64,000 bases of DNA from Guyanagaster necrorhizus (lineage: Eukaryota > Basidiomycota > Agaricomycetes > Agaricales > Physalacriaceae): NCBI RefSeq assembly GCF_019112545.1, contig NW_025064892.1, positions 372,001 to 436,000 of the forward strand, written 5' to 3'. Shown piece by piece: positions 12,287-22,607 of this stretch. The notes under the pieces are model-generated. The model was not told the origin of the DNA. It ran no database searches and saw nothing but the letters and a program-made list of their open reading frames with translations. Each line of letters begins with the position of its first letter. Positions within the stretch are counted from its first letter, which is position 1. Position numbers and translations under genes: made by a program.

Positions 12287-14302
12287 CTGCTGCTGCATGA
12301 GCATGAACTGCCGCTGATGTAGATTCATATTATTCATATTCATCCCCCCCGGAATCTGCGGTGAATTCATCATTCCGGGGCCCATTCCCATAGGATTCAC
12401 CATTTGAGATGCCTGTGCCTGAGGTGAAACTGGACTGGCCTGTCCCGGAAACGGTCCACCCGGCATCGGACCATTAGCTTGCATTGGATTTGGCATTCCA
12501 GTCATCTGCTGCTGCATCTGTCCAGCACTTCGCTGGTTCTGATGCTCCTGTTGCTTGGCTTGCATAGCATTCTACAGTAAATGAAACAGTGAGTTTGCAC
12601 GACGAAATGGGGAGGATTACTGACCTGTGCTATGATCATCCGCTGCAACTGTTGCTGCATGGACATTTGCGTGAAGTTGGAGACATTGCGGATCATGTAT
12701 TGCGTGAATGGGTGCTGAGGATTTTGGAGCATATTATAGGCTTGTTGGAATTGGGGCGGCATCGAGGCCAAGGGGTTGTTGCCGTTCGCGGAAAGATTCG
12801 AAGGTCCCGCGACGGCGTTTGGCATCATCTGCTGTGGTTGTTGCATAGGATTAGGTGGGACAGGCGTAGAGGAAGGCGGCGACATTTGTCGGGCTGCTTG
12901 CTGCTGCTGCTGTTGCTGCTGCTGCTGTTGTTGTTGTTGTTGCTGCTGTTGTTGCTGCAACTGAGCTGCCCGTATTTGCGCCTGTCGAACACGTTCCCGG
13001 TTCGCGGCAGCTACCTCGGAGGCATTAATATTTGCCAGACCAGGGGTCGTCGCAAGCGAAGGATCAGATAAGGGAAGGGAAGGGGTGGCTTGGAGTTGGG
13101 TACCGTTCGTCATAGGGAAGGGGTTCTGATTGACACTTGGCGGCCCTGATGGAGGTCGCATCATGCCCTTGCTCTCACCAGTATCCCTACGTTTGTTCAT
13201 CATGTCCCCGAGTGCATCCTCTGATCGGTCTCGTTTTAAATTATTCGGAACTGATACCGCGTTCTGTTGCGCAAGCATCTGCTGTCTCCTTGCGATGTCT
13301 TTGGAAAATAAGGTGGGCAACTCTGCGTATATTTGTTGAATACGGGTAATGGGAACGAGATCATTTGCTGAAGGGGGATCCATTGTGGGTAATTGCATGC
13401 TATTTTGATTCTGTAAAAGGCCGTGAGAACGCATACACCTGGCTAAGAATGATGATGGCATACCCCTTGGCGGCTCTGATCTGCAGCTGCTGCCAACCAC
13501 GTAAGGTTTGACTGAAGACGTGTGGAGTATCTGGGGTACATGAGATGCGACCTTATAAAGCAAAGGATGCAACGCACTGATGGTATCTGGCGTCGGTTAT
13601 TGTAATACCTCGTCCTTGGAATTCCATGCAAACTCTACAAATTTCGGTGAGTATATGCGGATATAATAAGCAGAGAACTGACTTTAGGAGCTCAGTGTTG
13701 AGTTCCAGTATCGAGATGACCTTTATATCGCCAGAAAGAGAAGTGGAAAGAGAAGCAGAACCGGAGGGCGTCGGTATTGAATCAAAGGAGGGTGTGCTGC
13801 GACTGGTGGGTGAGGAGGCCAGGCCGTTCAGCTGCAAAGCTGCATCGGACGCTTGAGGCTCAGTGAGATCATTCTGGTTGGCAGCAGAAGAAGACCCTGC
13901 ACCGTCCCCCTCCTCCTTCACTGCCGGTGCCGGTCCATCGGATGCCTCAAAGTCATCGGGCGGCGGCGAGAGCTCGCTCAATGGCGTTGACTGGCGCGAG
14001 GACTTGTCTTCTACGGTGACTTTGTCTTCCGGTGGCGACGATGCTGGTATCTTGGGCTCTGAGGGGAGGGAAGAGCTGTTGTCGTCCAGAGCCTCTGTGG
14101 AGGGCACGGTCGGTGGCGGCGGTGGTGGAGGTGGTGGAGGTGGTGGAGGTTGGTGGTCAAGAGTGGTGGCGTCGGGAATAAAGTCGTGAATGGGGGGATG
14201 GTCATCCGACCAGGCAAGTATTTTGTGGTCAGTAGGGAGGATAAGATTCTTTTGGTGGGGGGAAAGGGGAGACGGGTGGTGATTATGATCGAGATGTATC
14301 AT
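11528..14302 (-). CDS. Glutamine-rich protein with SS18/SSXT-like helix, possible SWI/SNF cofactor
   Basis: Large low-complexity nuclear-type protein. After a His/Pro-rich start and a 13-proline run come ISILELNTELLK, VCMEFQGRGITITDARYH and QYSTRLQSNLTWLAAAADQS, joined by two short introns. Spacing and residues (NxxLL..C..YQ..L..NL.WLA..AD) resemble the SSXT domain of SS18/GIF coactivators, which bind SWI/SNF. Then follow a nuclear-signal-like NLKRDRSED..NKRRD, two long polyglutamine tracts, many NPM/QQ repeats, and the end DLDLFNWAQ. The SS18 link is my recognition, unconfirmed. The start is uncertain: ATG 14300-14302 lies just after a good acceptor, and a further coding-like exon sits upstream (see 14303-14720). 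If correct it is a chromatin-associated prion-like protein. Confidence 0.6.
12208..12296 (-). repeat. CAG/CAA trinucleotide tract coding polyglutamine (C-terminal tract)
   Basis: Mixed CTG/TTG on the plus strand, read as CAG/CAA on the minus strand, gives about 30 consecutive Gln in the SS18-like protein. CAA interruptions break the pure CAG repeat. Length variation between isolates is likely. Confidence 0.9.
12895..12957 (-). repeat. CAG/CAA trinucleotide tract coding polyglutamine (central tract)
   Basis: Second tract of about 20 Gln codons in the same protein, preceded by RVRQAQIRAAQL and followed by AARQMSPP. It looks like an extended coiled-coil Gln helix. Confidence 0.9.
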
Positions 14303-14720
14303 TGGCTAGAATGGTTGGAAGGGATATACGCTCACGACTGTATCCAAATTGAAACCGGTACCAGAGGTCTGCTTCGCGGCTCGATTCTCGAGAAAAGATG
14401 GCGTTGCCAGCTCCTTGCCGGCGTTGCGCAGTGCTCCTATGTTGGCGCTGTCGTGCTCGTCGTGCTGCCCGTCGTAAAGGATTCCCGTCAGCTAATCCGC
14501 AGTCTTTCCTGAAATCTCCAAGCCAAGGGATCCCCCCGCGAGCCAGATATTCGAATCGTCCGTTGGTGGGTAAACAACACAAGGCCGTGTGATATTAAGA
14601 CTCCGCTTCAGGCACAATGGCGGAGACTCCCGTAGGGGCTGTTCTCGTCGCCCACTACGATGCCAAGGGGCTCTCGCCATCGTCGCCAGCGGCGGACTCT
14701 ACGTCGGTGCTCGTGGTCAT
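14303..14720 (-). other. Coding-like sequence upstream of the SS18-like gene
   Basis: Reading minus, 14330-14490 is open and protein-like (GILYDGQHDEHDSAN, then ENRAAKQTSGTGFNLDTV) and ends at a good GTGAGC donor whose partner acceptor lies just before the SS18-like ATG, joining in frame as DTV then PMIHLDH. It may therefore be an upstream exon. Going further 5', an in-frame TAG (14492-14494) blocks the frame unless an intron ends in that TAG. A plausible N-terminus (MTTSTDVESAAGDDGESPLA) starts at 14720 but I could not join it in frame. The true start needs transcript data. Confidence 0.4.
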
Positions 14721-17493
14721 GTCGACCGTTTAACTGCTTTTGCCGGAATCGAAGTTAGGATCGGATTTCCTTTCTTCTCGGCCATTTTCAGATCGTGTCA
14801 AGTCATCGTCTTCCGATTGCTTCAAATCAGTTATGTATCATAATTATCGTCCCATCATCCTCAGGGCAACAGCCCAATCCTCTGGAACGTCCATCAATTA
14901 CCATCCATATATAAATCATTTCTCACTCATTCGTTCCCATCTACCCCCCTTTGTGTCGTGCTCATGTGTCAGTATTCCCTCCCATTCAGTCGACAATGCA
15001 ATTTTGCTTTCCGTCCCTCGTCCCTGCCTTTTTTTTTCGTCTCGTCGGCCCCGAATTCAGTCATCCACGGAGACAATAGAATGATCGAGCGGTACTATTC
15101 AGAAAACATACCACCTTTTGCGGGTTGGCACCCCTCGCTATACATTCCAGGCTTCCTCTCTCCGTCTAACCGGTTTTTTAGGCCCAGCACAGACAAGGGT
15201 CCGAAGCAAAAGTCGACGCTTATTTTTGGACAGACTTATGTAACAGAAAGCAGGAAAGTCCACAGACGTCGTTCAGCAACAGCCCAGCCACGTAAGGTCC
15301 AGTCAAAGTAGTCGAAAAAGAGCATATATCATATAGGTTAGAACAAGTCATACGCCCCCTAGATCACAGTTGCCGAATCAACATGCAGAAACCAGTTTCT
15401 TGTTCTTCTGATATGCATATCTGGCTTTTGCACCATCCGGAACAGTACGACAGATTGCCTGCGTTGTTTCAGCGATGACAGTGGATTTTCCATTTGGACC
15501 AGATATTTTTTGAAAGAAAACCAGTACATACCTCTTCTTCGCACCGAATCTCCGGCATTACAACCTGGCGCCTAACAGACTGCGGAGACACGAGGCAAGG
15601 AGATCAACGGCTGTAAGGACCCATCGTCGAAATGAACTGTCACCCCAGCCTGTCGCCGCATTAGTCGTCATAGTAAGAAGTGAAGCAATAGACCAGTAGG
15701 CACTGTAAATGTCGAAAAGAAGCTCGCCCAACCACTAGAAGCTCCTGCCGTAATGAATCTCTTATATGTCAGCCTAAGACAGAACATTAACATCGCGCAA
15801 ACTCGAACCTTATTGATCTCACCTTATGTCGGTTGCCCTAGTTCCGACATGTGTATCTCCCCTTGCACGTATGCGTCTCAATAGGACGCCGAAAGGAATA
15901 CAGCCAACGATGTTCTTGTCATATCGTGATCTACCATTGTTACGCCACCATGCGTCGCGTCTTTAGGGTACAGGCCAAGTCTCCCAGATGTGGCCAGATC
16001 CTTCCCTTGTAAACCGGACGAGGACGTGAGAAGCAGGCCTAATTGTCCGGATCTACTTGAGGGAAGACGCTTAGGCGTCTGCGAGACAAAGCTCTGATCC
16101 GGTCAGAAATCTTGTGTTTCCACTGGCGAAGTCCTAGGCTAGGCTTGTCAAGGTTTTTTCAATACATCCCGAACATTTGCCGCTCACCGATCGCGAGTCT
16201 CAAGCGTGCTAGTGAGGTAAACAAAAAGTAGTCAGCACGAAGATTGATATAGTATGTTCTTGCTGCACACCTTCGACTGCCACCATCCAGGAGGCTCATG
16301 GAACGGCTGAAGCTCTCTTCTGGTCAGAAGTATTCTTCCTAAAACAATAATTTGCGAGCTGGAGGAATGATGCGAGAACTCTTGGGCGCTGATTGATTCT
16401 CTTCCAGCCCTTGTTATCAGGCATGTCCGTCCCGAATGCCGATTTTCGACAGGAACTAAAGGTTACGGAGGTAGGTCTGAAACAAGGGCGAGAAGGTCAA
16501 GCTCTTGCATTCCAGCCGCACAGTACAAATATGCGAAGCATTGCATCCGCCAACGGCAAACACCAGAAAGGTGATAGATGCGTCCAAGGAAGACGCAGAA
16601 CATTTCGAGAACTTCTTCCAGGTGGTACGAACAGATAGATCGTAAGTGTGTGGACAAGCCAAACCGTGAAGATTATTCATCACCACTCCAGAGGGTGATC
16701 CTTATAAAGACAGCGAGACTGGGAAAAGATTGAATCAAGGCTTATCTCCAAGAGCCCCGCATGCTGGCATCCCGACATTCCGAATGGTACAGCGTGGCTA
16801 TATTGTTAGAGCGCAGGAGCAAGAACAGTAGCAGCATCGTTAGCTTTCATTCGGACCGAACGAAACGGATGACAGGCCCATATGTGACAGTCCAAACGCC
16901 TCTTAGGCCAACGTATTACGTGTGAGGGCCCACGAAGGAAGAGAAAGCAGGAGATAGTGGGGGAAGGAAAGAAAGAGCATTTGGGTGATACACACGCCAT
17001 TTATACACACCGGGAAGTATGTATATGCGTTGAGGCATACGTCACAGCATAGTCATAAAATGCGGTGATGGGAATAAGCCGAGAGGCGACCTGGATTGTG
17101 ACTCCAATTTCAGGTTATCAAGTGAAAGAGGATTCTTAGCTGAGACGGCTCGCCAACCAGAGATAAAAGACGCCGAAAGGACACACCTCAAGAGCCATAG
17201 GAGAAGAGTCGATTCCGCAGCAGCGCATTCCTTCAGGTAGAAACTAGAATCTGAGATCTATGTCAGGGCGTTATATAAGTAAAGAGGAAGGCCGTGCGGG
17301 GTACGCTTACCATCAGTATAATGGATAGACGGTCACTCTGGCACAATCTGGCATTACTTGGGTTCATTGTACGCTCTATGGCTGACAGCTGCATGCCTGC
17401 ATCGAAGGAAGTACTGTAAAGTTGATTGCCAAACGACCATCCGAACGTACCACCTTCTTGGGGATATTACCCGTCATGACTTTTCGGTAGTCT
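14721..17493. other. Gene-poor region
   Basis: About 2.8 kb with no assignable gene. Scattered weak signals: an open frame 14958-15311 (+) without motifs, and at 16580-16650 (+) a short protein-like run (VIDASKEDAEHFENFFQ) that I could not join to other exons. It also contains the upstream control region of the SS18-like gene. No tRNA, tandem repeat or transposon end was seen. Confidence 0.45.
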
Positions 17494-17778
17494 CACAGGA
17501 GTTCCGAGTCCACCGCCAACCCCGTGGAGGAACAGCCCAATGTTTCCCTCCTTCCTGTTACCACTGACATCACCGAGGAACTCCCCTCTCTGGACACTCC
17601 GCCCCCACCATATGGAGCCCCCAGCAGGCCCCGTACTCCAGACGATGTACGAACTGTTCCTGCCCCTGCAAACGTCTTCGTCAACCAACCCAGACCATCT
17701 ACCACCGTCCCCCCTGACTCAGTGCTGTACTCCATCACTCGTCCCGTAAGAACGAACCCAGACGATTGGAGGCAATAA
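17494..17778 (+). CDS. Isolated C-terminal-like exon with a PY motif (partial or relic)
   Basis: An open frame ends at TGG-AGG-CAA-TAA (stop 17776-17778). It reads EEQPNVSLLPVTTDITEELP, then SLDTPPPPYGAPSRPRTPDD, acidic and Pro/Ser/Thr-rich like the cytoplasmic tail of a membrane protein. PPPPY is a WW-domain (Rsp5/Nedd4-type) ligand by known consensus. A possible acceptor (CTCACAG) precedes it. I found no credible upstream exons, so it may be the remnant of a lost gene. Bases 17779-18568 show nothing further. Confidence 0.35.
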   Translation, partial: HRSSESTANPVEEQPNVSLLPVTTDITEELPSLDTPPPPYGAPSRPRTPDDVRTVPAPANVFVNQPRPSTTVPPDSVLYSITRPVRTNPDDWRQ

Positions 17779-18568
17779 GGCGACTCCCCCACTATGTCAA
17801 CTTTAATCGAAAGAATCTGTAACAGAATTGGACCGGGACAAAGCAACAGGGAAAACGAAACACGTTTTGGAGACGTGCTCGGGTCCCAATTTGGAGGCCT
17901 AGGTGTTATGGTATCCTCAACACAAAAGTGAATCCGCATATCACGGAAAGTCCTCTCAGGCAATATTTGTGATCTTTCAGTTTAGATCCATACGACGCTC
18001 CGAAAAACGTTCAGTCAATCAACAAATGAGCATACTTATGGTTATATCGTTGACTTCGGTGTCTGCAAGTATAATATCAGGTCCAAAGAAGGGAGTGGTA
18101 CATTCTGAACTCATCGATTCAGCGGCATTTCTATCGGGGTTGAGCAAGGAGTGCTCGATCTAATTCGCATCAGCGTGCCGTCATCTCAACCCGTAAAATG
18201 GAAAGTCATATATGAGTCCGCGAGGGCACAATCCTCATTGGAACCGGCAGAAGTTGCATGGATGCTGTCAGGGTAACTGAACAGGGCGTGTTGTTTCGGA
18301 AGGAAACGTTTGATTAGCATCTCGTTTTTAAGGTGCAGACGAGTGTGAACAAATTTTCAAATCCTCGAGCTTGATCGCAAACATGAGGCGAAAATACGAA
18401 CATTGTCATCCCTTCTTCCTGAAACTCTAAATGTTCATGCATCTTTCCACTGAATGACTCTGACGATAGTGCAGCTCTGACCGATGTAGCGCCATGCTGA
18501 CGGTTGGCGGCATTCTGGTGGTCGTACGGCCAGAGATGTTGCCCGTACAAAGATGTAGCCTCGTCTCT

Positions 18569-19771
18569 TTACCATCGCCACTCGATCTTGCCTTCTGCAC
18601 GTCCCCTCACACCTTTGTAGGGCATGTACTCTTCGCTCACAGAAAATTTTCCGACCCGTAATCCAGAGAAGGTCGAACCGTTCGCGACGTTCGCAATAAT
18701 GAAGGAAGTGGTGAGTACATGCGTTAAGCGAACACTAGATCGCTCATGATGAGCATCGCACGGAATGCAAGACTGGAGATCGCACCTTTTATCCGCAGTA
18801 AAGGCCGCATTCAACACATATCTTGAATTTTTAGGTGGAGAATGGATGTCCCACTTAAGCCTGCGAGCTTGAGAGTCCCACGACCAAGGTGCACCAGTCG
18901 CACGCAGACCAGAAACGTTTCCAAGGGGAAGAGAGAGAAGAAGAGACTCGAGTGGAAGATGAGGTGTCAGGGTAATCTCCGCCTTGCCTTCCTCCATGTT
19001 GACGTGGATCTTGACGCTCAAGGGGAGCGCAGGCGGTGTAACGACTTCATAGTCCATAAGCACAAAGCGGCCATCAGGCGGTACGAATGAAAGTGAGCGG
19101 TTCGCTGACCAACGAGCGAGGCGGACGCATGGGTGAAAGGATGGCTGTGTTATCAGGTTAGGATTCGTGAAGGTCAACAAACAGTCTGGGGTGCCAGATA
19201 GTAGCGCATTCACTCGGAGCACGCCCGTCGTGATGAGTTTCGTTGCATGCCCTGAGCGGCTGATAACTCCGTCTAGTGACTCGACGAGGTCAAAATAAAT
19301 CTCATTTGATGAATGTCGAACTGGCGGTGCGCGACGCCATGGAATTGGAGATGAAAATGGTTTCGGTAGGGTGGTAGATGTTGGAAGCAGAGAAGAAAGC
19401 AGGGAAGGTGGGATGACAATGTCCTTCAGCGCATTGGGGGAGGTTGTGAGCGGATGACCTGCGTCGAGAGCCTCAGCCAGGAGTTCGTAGACGATGTCAA
19501 AGTTGTCGCGTATCGTCGCCGCCGACGTGTTTGGTCCAAAATAACTCGTGAGCACGTCGATGAAGGCGCGAAGAAACGCGAATCCGACAAGAGGGTCTGT
19601 CGGCGGCGACAACGCACAGACCAGCCTCAGGTCGTTCCACCGTACGTGCGCAGCCGTTCCTGTTGGTGTGATACCCACAGGATCCTCATCACTTTCATCA
19701 ATTTCCAACAACGGTCCGCTCCCCACTATTGGTCTTATAGGATCCAGAATAATGAGGGCATCAAGAGGCAT
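18569..19771 (-). CDS. APM3: AP-3 adaptor complex mu subunit
   Basis: Medium subunit of the AP-3 adaptor, which sorts cargo from Golgi/endosome to vacuole. One uninterrupted 400-codon exon. The N-terminal longin-like part begins MPLDALIILDPIRPIVGSG; the mu homology domain starts near residue 165 with IPWRRAP and EIYFDLVESLDGVISRSG, followed by VNALLSGTPDCLLTFTNPN, FHPCVRLARW, LSFVPPDGRFVLMDYEV and a C-terminal SVSEEYMPYKGVRGRAEGKI. IPWRRA and VESLDGVISRSG are characteristic of AP-3 mu rather than AP-1 or AP-2. I chose ATG 19769-19771 because it gives the usual start of the family; an ATG 16 codons upstream is in frame but follows a possible intron end. Being intronless is unusual in this window. 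Confidence 0.92.
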   Translation of the reverse strand: MPLDALIILDPIRPIVGSGPLLEIDESDEDPVGITPTGTAAHVRWNDLRLVCALSPPTDPLVGFAFLRAFIDVLTSYFGPNTSAATIRDNFDIVYELLAEALDAGHPLTTSPNALKDIVIPPSLLSSLLPTSTTLPKPFSSPIPWRRAPPVRHSSNEIYFDLVESLDGVISRSGHATKLITTGVLRVNALLSGTPDCLLTFTNPNLITQPSFHPCVRLARWSANRSLSFVPPDGRFVLMDYEVVTPPALPLSVKIHVNMEEGKAEITLTPHLPLESLLLSLPLGNVSGLRATGAPWSWDSQARRLKWDIHSPPKNSRYVLNAAFTADKRCDLQSCIPCDAHHERSSVRLTHVLTTSFIIANVANGSTFSGLRVGKFSVSEEYMPYKGVRGRAEGKIEWRW

Positions 19772-19934
19772 CCCTGTCTCGCACTCAGCTGAGAAGATGG
19801 AAAAATAAAAATTGTTCACATACTCAGAACGTGAAACTGCAGCTGGTGAATGTGGTGGTATGAAAGGAAGCCGTCAACAGCCATCACCAAGCTGATACGA
19901 TAAAATCAGGAGCTGAAACTGACGGCAAAATAGA

Positions 19935-20009
19935 CGGACATATTGGGACTTGAACCCAACACCTCCCGCATGCTAAGCAGGCATGATAAACCATCTACAC
20001 CACGTACCC
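19935..20009 (-). tRNA. tRNA-Ala(AGC)-like, probably degenerate
   Basis: A 75-nt cloverleaf reads on the minus strand with anticodon AGC in a TTAGCAT loop, and an intact TTGGG-TTCAAGT-CCCAA arm. Compared with the good copy at 22533 it differs at six places: two in the 5' acceptor strand, one at the D-stem end, one in the anticodon stem (now a G-U pair), one in the 3' acceptor strand, and the discriminator base (G instead of A). Five of the six are C/T or G/A transitions on one reading. The acceptor stem now contains a C-A mismatch and several wobbles. Likely a pseudo-tRNA. Confidence 0.65.
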
Positions 20010-20201
20010 TACATGGTATGGTTTACCTTAGTTGCCTATGAATAGTATTTAAATGAACTAGTAGTCACAACAAAAGACACTTTCACATCCAGACGCCTAG
20101 GAAAATCGCCAGGTAAATAAATCATTGATATGCTCTATGGATGAATGGTGAACTAAATGATGCACCTATTGAAAGGCACAGGTATGTGTTGACAAGAACT
20201 A

Positions 20202-20417
20202 ATGAGACTGACACATCATGTATCACGGCTCGCGACAGACAGCATGAAGAGCTCGTACATCAAGGAAGCCAATTACAAAACGCGTGCATTGATGTCGATG
20301 ATGGACGAAGACTTCCTTCGAAAGTGCCGAAACAAAGAAGGCGATTACTATACCAATGTTGGAAAACCACGCGGGAAAATCCAAGAACCGAGTGAAATCA
20401 CTGGCCAGGCGTTGTAA
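20202..20417 (+). CDS. Small hypothetical ORF
   Basis: 71 codons in one exon, with basic/acidic protein-like composition (MKSSYIKEANYKTRALMSMM, DEDFLRKCRNKEGDYYT). No known domain, no recognisable partner exons. It may be an exon of a short gene or chance; nothing else supports it. Confidence 0.22.
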   Translation: MRLTHHVSRLATDSMKSSYIKEANYKTRALMSMMDEDFLRKCRNKEGDYYTNVGKPRGKIQEPSEITGQAL

Positions 20418-20700
20418 GAAGGATCTCCTGAAAATTAACGGGTGAAAGACCACATCCGGTGTGACAAGGAATATGGGTGGGTGAGGAGGATGCGGTACTT
20501 GGCATTGAACTTTATTGAAAAGAGGATATTAAATTTCAAAACAATCCATGTACAAGGTTCACTCCATTTTGTGTCTGTAGAAATTATTGGCGACTAGGTG
20601 GGTTAAAGGGGACCACAGAGGTTTCTGTCCGAGACTGTGCAGGAAAGCATTAGGTCGTTCGGCACTGAGTCCTGGGAACGCCGGTATTCAGAAACGAGAT

Positions 20701-20830
20701 TTATTGTTTCGCAGGAGAATTCGGGTCCTCAATTGCATCCAACAGGTCGCGATAAGCAGGTAGTATACGCGATTGGGGTGGATATGGTGGGATTTCCGGA
20801 GTAGGAATTCCGCTGATGACTGGTTGGTCT
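20701..20830 (-). CDS. Probable 3' exon of a small unresolved gene
   Basis: Reading minus, a stretch after a CCCGCTCTAG acceptor encodes DQPVISGIPTPEIPPYPPQS then RILPAYRDLLDAIEDPNSPA and ends at TAA (20701-20703). The codon pattern is convincingly protein-like and proline-rich. Any upstream exons would lie between here and the divergent bZIP gene; an ATG near 20910 is the only candidate but does not join in phase. I do not recognise the family. Confidence 0.35.
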
Positions 20831-20950
20831 AGAGCGGGAGAAACAAACAGTGACACACAGATGGTATGATATAATAAATCAGGCTGAAACTACGTCAAGT
20901 TTCGTCATCTTCCCACCCCAACCCAGTGCGTCACCGCCCTTTGTCCCAGC

Positions 20951-22241
20951 ATGTCGCCCGCCTCACAACCTCGCTCGGCCTCACCACGCCAAAAACGCGC
21001 CGATTTTGATCTGGAACCGAATCCCTTCGAGCAAAGCTTTTCAAGACCGTCGGCCTCAGCGTCAAGCGGTAGGCAGGGAAAGGAGACGTCGTCGGGCGAG
21101 TCTGACCCGCCATCAGCGGAATCGAGCGAGAAATCCGGGACAAACAAGTCGAGGAGCAAGTCGCCTCCGGTGGAAGAGAAGCCGGTTTTGCCGCCTCTTG
21201 CATCCATCTCGTCGCCGTCCGACCCGGCGGCGTACCAATGGGGAGGCTTCACACCTGCCATGGCCAACTCTTTGCGGGCCGGGCCTCTTTCTCCCGCTAT
21301 GCTTGCCGGTCCACAGCCGCACCATCCGCCCAATGAGTTCGATCCCAACTCCTTCCGTACTGGCCTTACTCCTCGTACTGGCCTTACTCCCAGGACCGGT
21401 CTTACTCCTCTCGTCGGCGGCCCTGTCGCCTTCCCACAGACACCCGGCACTGCGGCTTTTATGCAGCTTGTCAATGGTCAAAATCCAACCATCACGCCTA
21501 ACACCCTCAACGCCATTACAGGTGCCCTCAATGGTGCGCCATATAACCCCGCACAACAGAATTCCGAAACCGGCGGAGGCGAGTACTTGAATAGCGCGTC
21601 TACCGCTGCTACCACTGCCGCCAATGGTCTTTTCCTTCTCTCGCAGGCCCACCAGGAGCTTACGAAGCGCGAAGAGGCTCAAGCCCGCGGGTCGTCCCCT
21701 CCCAACCAAAACAGACGCAGCGCCAAAAGAAAAAATGCCAATGAGGGCAAAAGGAGGAACACCCGAGGCAGGAAGATAGATGACGATGACGACGAAGACG
21801 AGGAGGAGGAAGACGAGGACTTCTATGAGCCTCAAAAGAAGCAGCATTCCTTGCAGCCACCGCTGCAGAAAAAGCCCGAGACGGAGGAGGAAAAGCGCAA
21901 GAATTTCCTGGAGCGCAATCGCCAGGGTAGGTCGACAGCTTCTAGTCCCTGCGTCGCCTCTTACCTTGACATCAGCTGCACTAAAATGCCGACAACGCAA
22001 GAAAGCCTGGCTTGCTCAACTCCAAGCCAAGGTCGAGTTTCTTTCCCAGGAGAACGAGCGACTCACGTCCGCACTGGTGGCGTCAAGGGAAGAGATATCT
22101 CGACTTAGTGCTCTTGTCGGAGGTGTAGGTGTCGGTGCCGGTGTCACTGGTGGACCTGGCTCCGGTGTGCCAGTTAGCGTCGGTGTTGGCGTCATCGGGG
22201 GCAAAGAAGGTAGAGCAAGCGGTGGTGCGTATGGTTATTAG
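20951..22241 (+). CDS. atf1: Atf1/CREB-type bZIP stress transcription factor
   Basis: 413 residues from two exons (20951-21926 and 21976-22241); the single intron splits the basic region so that RQ joins AALKCRQRKK. N-terminal ADFDLEPNPFEQSF fits the osmotic-stress (OSA) motif of Atf1; residues 95-120 (YQWGGFTPAMANSLRAGPLS) fit the HRA activation region; RTGLTPRTGLTPRTGLTP and the following PQTPGTAAF fit the recombination-repression (HRR) region. An acidic run of D/E precedes the basic region KRKNFLERNRQAALKCRQRK, followed by a leucine zipper (LQAKVEFLSQENERLTSAL). The tail is Gly/Val-rich. In S. pombe, Atf1 is phosphorylated by the Sty1 MAP kinase; the SP/TP sites here fit that, by inference. 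The same three domains in order make the call firm. Confidence 0.93.
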
Positions 22242-22532
22242 GATACTTGTTTTTGTCGTTATTTTTGCTTTCCCTTGGTTTTCTTGTGTCACTTCCTACG
22301 TCGTATGCATACTCACACTGCTAACCGCAAATAAAACGAAACACAAAAATGAAGTGTTGATGTATTACTATCTCTTGATATTTGGATGCAGAGCTGCGGT
22401 ACCTTTGGGAGCAAGTCGCGTCCTTTGGTGATGCTTTATGACGTGTGTATGACGGGTGGTGATTAGGGGTATATAAGTTGAGACCCGTTCGATTCTACGC
22501 GTCATCTATTGACACAACGGCGCTCAGATTCG

Positions 22533-22607
22533 GGGCACATGGTGTAGATGGTTTATCACGCCCGCTTAGCATGCGGGAGGTGTTGGGTTCAAGTCCCAAT
22601 GTGTCCA
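22533..22607 (+). tRNA. tRNA-Ala(AGC)
   Basis: 75-nt cloverleaf without intron: acceptor GGGCACA pairs with TGTGTCC (one G-U), D arm GTG..CAC, anticodon stem CCCGC/GCGGG around TTAGCAT (anticodon AGC), T arm TTGGG-TTCAAGT-CCCAA, discriminator A. Anticodon AGC reads GCU/GCC alanine codons after A34 deamination. All arms pair, so it is likely functional. Confidence 0.9.

Noticed and set aside
12024..12317. Plus-strand frame with about 30 consecutive cysteines
   Set aside because: It is the reverse reading of the polyglutamine tract (CTG/TTG read in another frame); no natural protein looks like this.
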